DNA of 64,000 nucleotides from Flavobacterium taihuense (GTDB lineage: Bacteria > Bacteroidota > Bacteroidia > Flavobacteriales > Flavobacteriaceae), in assembly GCF_019351435.1 (NCBI RefSeq), contig NZ_JAHWYN010000001.1, forward strand, positions 3,785 through 67,784. The letters are read 5' to 3'. Each line of letters starts with the position of its first letter. Position 1 is the stretch's first letter. Made by a program: the position numbers and the translations under genes. This document shows, piece after piece, positions 60,709 through 64,000 of this stretch. The notes beneath the pieces were generated by a model. The model did not search any database. It saw nothing but the letters and a program-made list of their open reading frames with translations, and was not told the origin of the DNA.

Positions 60709-62889
60709 TTATTCGTTCCTTCTAATAAAATTGAAATCCAATTGTTTTTTAACCAAATCAGCATTTTTTACTTTAACATAAATCTCATCACCCAGCTGTA
60801 ATAATCGATTGGAATTAGCACCTATCAAAGCATATTGTTTTTCATCAAAAGTATAATAATCCTCTTTGATGTCACGGGTTCTTACCATACCTTCACATTT
60901 ATTTTCTATAATTTCAACATAAATTCCCCATTCTGTAACTCCGGAAATAACACCCAGGAATTCCTGATCATTATGATTTTGCATGTATTTTACCTGCATG
61001 TATTTTATAGAATCTCTTTCGGCATTAGTCGCTAAACCTTCCATGGTTGAGGAATGTAAACACTTGGCTTCATACGTATCTTCATCTACTGATTTACCTC
61101 CATCCAAATAATACTGCAATAAACGATGTACCATAACATCCGGATAGCGACGAATTGGAGAAGTAAAATGAGAATAATAATCAAATGCCAACCCGTAATG
61201 ACCAATGTTATCCGTTGAATATTTGGCTTTACTCATGGATCGAATGGCAAGAGTATCAATTAAATTTTGTTCTTTTTTACCATTCACTTCTTCCATCAAA
61301 GCGTTCAATGACTTGGAAATATCTCCTTTGTTTCTAAAATCAATTTTATAACCAAACTTTGCAATAAGATTCTGCATCGCTATTAATTTGTCTTCATTGG
61401 GTTCATCATGAATTCTATAAATAAACGTTTTCTTTTGTTTACCAATGAATTCCGCTACTTTTCTATTTGCCAAAAGCATAAATTCTTCAATCAAATGATT
61501 AGCATCTTTTGAAATTTTAAAATAAACGCCTTCTGGTTCTCCTTCTGCATCCAAATTGAATTTTACTTCTACTTTATCAAACGAAATAGCACCTTCATTC
61601 ATTCTGTTTCTTCTAAATATTTTGGCCAGCTGATCCATTTTTAGCGTTGCTGACACGATTTCATCTGAAACTACATAAGAACTTCCTGTAATGGAAATTT
61701 CTGCTGGAATGGTATTGTCTTTCGTCTCTATGATGTATTGCGCTTCTTCGTAAGCAAAACGCTGATCAGAGAAAATTACAGTTCTACCAAACCATTGATT
61801 CACAACCTGACATTTTTCGGTAATTTCAAAAATAGCCGAAAACGTATATTTTTCTTCCTGAGGACGCAACGAACAAGCAAAATTAGAAAGCACTTCCGGC
61901 AACATTGGTACTACCCTATCCACCAAATAAACCGATGTTGCTCTTTGAAAAGCTTCATCATCAAGTATAGTTCCTTCTTCTAGATAATACGAAACATCTG
62001 CAATATGAACACCAATTTCGTAATTTCCATTTTCTAACTTTTTGAAAGACAATGCATCATCAAAATCCTTGGCATCTTTTGGGTCAATCGTGAATGTCAA
62101 AGTATCACGCATATCACGGCGTTTGGCTATTTCACTAGCTTCAATCGAAGTATCAATCTTTTGGGCAAAAGTTTCTACTTCGATAGGAAATTCAGCAGGC
62201 AAGCCATATTCGGCAAGAATAGCATGAATTTCAGTATCGTGTTCCCCTGGTTTTCCAAGTACTTTTACCACTTTTCCAAAAGGGCTATCCGCTCTTGAAG
62301 GCCAATCTTCGATATGAACCAAAACTACATCTCCTTGCTCTGCCTCCCCTATTTTATCTTTTGGAATAAAAATATCGGTGTACATTTTAGGATTTGCAGT
62401 CGAAACAAAAGAGAAATTCTTTTGAATATCAATAACCCCAACAAAGTCGGTTTTATATCTTTCGATAACTTCAATCACTTCACCTTCAGCTCTTCGTCCA
62501 CTTCTTTTGTTATAAACATACACTTTTACGGTATCTTTATCCAGAGCATGATTCAAATTATTACTTGGAATAAAAACGTCTTCTTCAAATTCTGGACAAA
62601 TAAAATAGGCTGTTTTACGACCGGTCATATCAATTGTTCCTTCGTAATACTCTTTGCTAGCAGCTTTTATTAAATATTTTCCAGGTTCGGATTCTATAAT
62701 TTTCTTTGAAGCAGCCAAAATCTTTAAATCTTTTATAATTTGATTACGGCTTTGGGTATCGTCCAATTCTAACTTGGCTCCTATTTGCTTATAATTAAAG
62801 GCTTTATTGGCACTTTGCGATAATATTTTTATAATTTTATCTGAGAAATCTTTCTCTTTCTTTATCGGCTTTCTTAATCTTTTACTCAT
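60709..62889 (-). CDS. rnr: Ribonuclease R
   Basis: A 726-residue processive 3'-5' exoribonuclease of the RNB family. An N-terminal winged helix (about 18-70) is followed by cold-shock domains (EYYEGTIDMTGRKTAYFICPEFEEDVFIPSNNL). The RNB catalytic core starts TFTIDPKDAKDFDDALSF (about 265-281), with the metal-binding Asp residues. The C-terminal S1 domain is LGVISGVTEWGIYVEIIENKCEGMVRTRDI (about 640-670). It degrades structured RNA and rRNA and helps in quality control. It is upstream of the GIN gene on the same strand. Confidence 0.95.
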   Translation of the reverse strand: MSKRLRKPIKKEKDFSDKIIKILSQSANKAFNYKQIGAKLELDDTQSRNQIIKDLKILAASKKIIESEPGKYLIKAASKEYYEGTIDMTGRKTAYFICPEFEEDVFIPSNNLNHALDKDTVKVYVYNKRSGRRAEGEVIEVIERYKTDFVGVIDIQKNFSFVSTANPKMYTDIFIPKDKIGEAEQGDVVLVHIEDWPSRADSPFGKVVKVLGKPGEHDTEIHAILAEYGLPAEFPIEVETFAQKIDTSIEASEIAKRRDMRDTLTFTIDPKDAKDFDDALSFKKLENGNYEIGVHIADVSYYLEEGTILDDEAFQRATSVYLVDRVVPMLPEVLSNFACSLRPQEEKYTFSAIFEITEKCQVVNQWFGRTVIFSDQRFAYEEAQYIIETKDNTIPAEISITGSSYVVSDEIVSATLKMDQLAKIFRRNRMNEGAISFDKVEVKFNLDAEGEPEGVYFKISKDANHLIEEFMLLANRKVAEFIGKQKKTFIYRIHDEPNEDKLIAMQNLIAKFGYKIDFRNKGDISKSLNALMEEVNGKKEQNLIDTLAIRSMSKAKYSTDNIGHYGLAFDYYSHFTSPIRRYPDVMVHRLLQYYLDGGKSVDEDTYEAKCLHSSTMEGLATNAERDSIKYMQVKYMQNHNDQEFLGVISGVTEWGIYVEIIENKCEGMVRTRDIKEDYYTFDEKQYALIGANSNRLLQLGDEIYVKVKNADLVKKQLDFNFIRRNE

Positions 62890-62996
62890 GTATCTTTTCT
62901 TAAAAGTCTAAAATTACAAAATAGTATTCACTATTCCTTACTCTGCCTAGAGTTTTAAACTAATAATAACTTTACTACATTTATAAAAAATTAAAA

Positions 62997-63230
62997 ATGA
63001 AAGACTTTAAAACGATTGCTATTTTTAACTATCCGCATGAAATCGTGGTACTTAGACATATTCTGGATCAGGAAGAAATTCAATATTTTTTCGAAAACGA
63101 ACACATTGTTTCCATTGACCCATTGGCCAGTTATGCTTATGGCGGAATTCAGCTCAAAGTACACCCAAACGATTTTGAACAAGTACAAGAAATACTGGAT
63201 AATTTGAATTCTAAACTTTCCATCGTTTAA
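62997..63230 (+). CDS. DUF2007 small protein
   Basis: A 77-residue protein. KTIAIFNYPHEIVVLRHILDQEEIQYFFENEHIVSIDPLASYAYGGIQLKVHPNDFEQVQEILDN matches the DUF2007 family (putative signal-transducing protein; ferredoxin-like fold). The function is unknown. The gene is divergent from rnr and has a bidirectional terminator after it. Confidence 0.88.
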   Translation: MKDFKTIAIFNYPHEIVVLRHILDQEEIQYFFENEHIVSIDPLASYAYGGIQLKVHPNDFEQVQEILDNLNSKLSIV

Positions 63231-63262
63231 AAATTTTAAAAAGTTATAACCTAATAAATAAC

Positions 63263-63292
63263 AAAAAGACCACCGTTTGGTAGTCTTTTCTT
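63263..63292. terminator. Bidirectional terminator between DUF2007 and the T9SS-secreted gene
   Basis: AAAAAGACCACC and GGTAGTCTTTT pair around GTTT, followed by T-rich sequence. It lies between convergent stops. Confidence 0.75.
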
Positions 63293-63312
63293 TATACTAA
63301 TTTTTTAAAAAT

Positions 63313-64000
63313 TTATTGTACTAAGATAGTTTTAGTAGCTTTTCCTTTATCAGTAATAACTTCAAAAAAATAAGATCCTTTAGACAAGTAACTCACAGAA
63401 ATAGTATTATTCTTTTCTGTTTTTACAAGCTGTCCTAAAGTATTATAAATATTTACTTTTTCTAACATTAAATCTTCTTGCAAATTTATTTTTACAACCT
63501 CAGAAGCCGGATTAGGATACACTGCAAAATTAGCCATTACAAAACTATCTGAACTTAAAACAACCGATAAATCATAAACTCTAACTTGACCTGAAGAGAG
63601 GCCATTTTCATCATTATAAGGAGCGCCAATAGCTACCATACTTCCATCTGAGGATAAAGCAACACTATAACCACTTCGATCACCAATGGCTTCACCGTTA
63701 ATATCAGCTCCTAATTTAGTCCAAACGCCAGATACGTTTTTATATACTCGCACTTGACCTGAAGAGAGACCATTTCCATCATTTTCAGGACCACCAATCG
63801 CTACCACACTACCATCTGAGGATATACTTACACTAGAACCACTTTCATCATAAGCAGCTTCTCCATCGATATCAGCTCCTATTTGTGTCCAAACACCAGA
63901 CACATTTTTATATACTCTAACTTGACCTGAATCGATTCCATTTTCATCATTAAAAAAAGCACCAATCGCTACCACACTACCATCTGAGGATAAAGCAACA
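63313..64000 (-). CDS. T9SS-secreted repeat protein, type A sorting tail (N-terminus beyond right edge)
   Basis: An open minus-strand frame runs from the right edge to a stop at 63313, 229 codons. At least two complete 56-residue repeats (168 bp) are visible: each begins near SSDGSVVAIG and includes SGQVRVYKNVSGVWT and GADI-NGEA. This pattern is a beta-propeller/FG-GAP-like repeat. The C-terminal 75 residues (FAVYPNPASEVVKINLQ ... LGQLVKTEKN ... ATKTILVQ) form the Por_Secre_tail type A sorting domain, so the protein is exported by the T9SS and processed at the C-terminus. Cargo function is unknown. No internal Met is needed because the start lies outside the window. Confidence 0.85.
   Translation of the reverse strand, partial: VALSSDGSVVAIGAFFNDENGIDSGQVRVYKNVSGVWTQIGADIDGEAAYDESGSSVSISSDGSVVAIGGPENDGNGLSSGQVRVYKNVSGVWTKLGADINGEAIGDRSGYSVALSSDGSMVAIGAPYNDENGLSSGQVRVYDLSVVLSSDSFVMANFAVYPNPASEVVKINLQEDLMLEKVNIYNTLGQLVKTEKNNTISVSYLSKGSYFFEVITDKGKATKTILVQ

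Overview
The window looks like chromosomal DNA of a gliding member of the Flavobacteriaceae, most likely Flavobacterium or a close relative. It is AT-rich, several promoters have the Bacteroidetes form TTTG-N17..21-TAnnTTTG, and secreted proteins carry type IX secretion (T9SS) sorting tails. The left end resembles the sprC-sprD-sprB gliding adhesin locus. I count about 50 protein genes (two cut by the window edges, one a decayed pseudogene) and one tRNA.

Layout. 1-14166 (minus strand): a secreted-protein locus. It holds a small exported protein, a beta-helix-like protein, an SprC-like protein with a T9SS tail, an SprD-like PorP/SprF protein with a long Ala/Lys/Asp tandem repeat, and at least 2267 codons of a giant SprB-like adhesin that runs off the left edge. 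14564-20424: housekeeping genes (holB, a DoxX-like gene, an acyl-CoA thioesterase, recA, plsC, trpS, a small membrane protein). 20523-27230: an Lrp-type regulator, a DUF1338 enzyme, a fused SerB-SerA protein and a large FAD/Fe-S dehydrogenase; the three enzymes could form a module linking serine synthesis to D-2-hydroxyglutarate metabolism. 27470-33068: a TPR protein, dprA, an HU/SPOR protein, a cupin, a TetR regulator between two identical operator-like sites, and an FMN reductase.

33106-37397 is an accessory island. It contains three copies of a roughly 115-135 bp attC-like repeat, each just 3' of a small orphan gene on the same strand, with complementary unit ends. This is the architecture of an integron cassette array without an integrase. 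Next to it are an HTH gene, a nine-copy 22-bp iteron array and an orphan Ala-rich gene. 37398-49765 returns to core genes: a PIF1-like helicase, a Skp-like chaperone, a methyltransferase, an acetyltransferase, mnmG, ybeY, a DUF4175 protein and gltX. Five parS-like ParB sites surround mnmG, one of them inside the last codons of ybeY, so the region may lie near the replication origin.

49861-55622: an SPFH protein, a Wzz-like protein, and a tightly overlapping operon of a GT2 glycosyltransferase, a UbiA-type prenyltransferase and a membrane protein resembling the Pyr4/PaxB meroterpenoid cyclases. A three-gene membrane-protein cluster follows. 56189-64000: glnS with a C-terminal extension, folB, tRNA-Cys(GCA) with a decayed duplicate of its 3' end and terminator, a LysE-type exporter, a GIN-domain protein, rnr, a DUF2007 gene and the C-terminal part of a repetitive T9SS-secreted protein.

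The two observations most worth following are the attC-like cassette array (33.5-35.8 kb) and the UbiA/membrane terpene cyclase operon (51.8-54.5 kb). All family assignments come from reading motifs; no database search was run.
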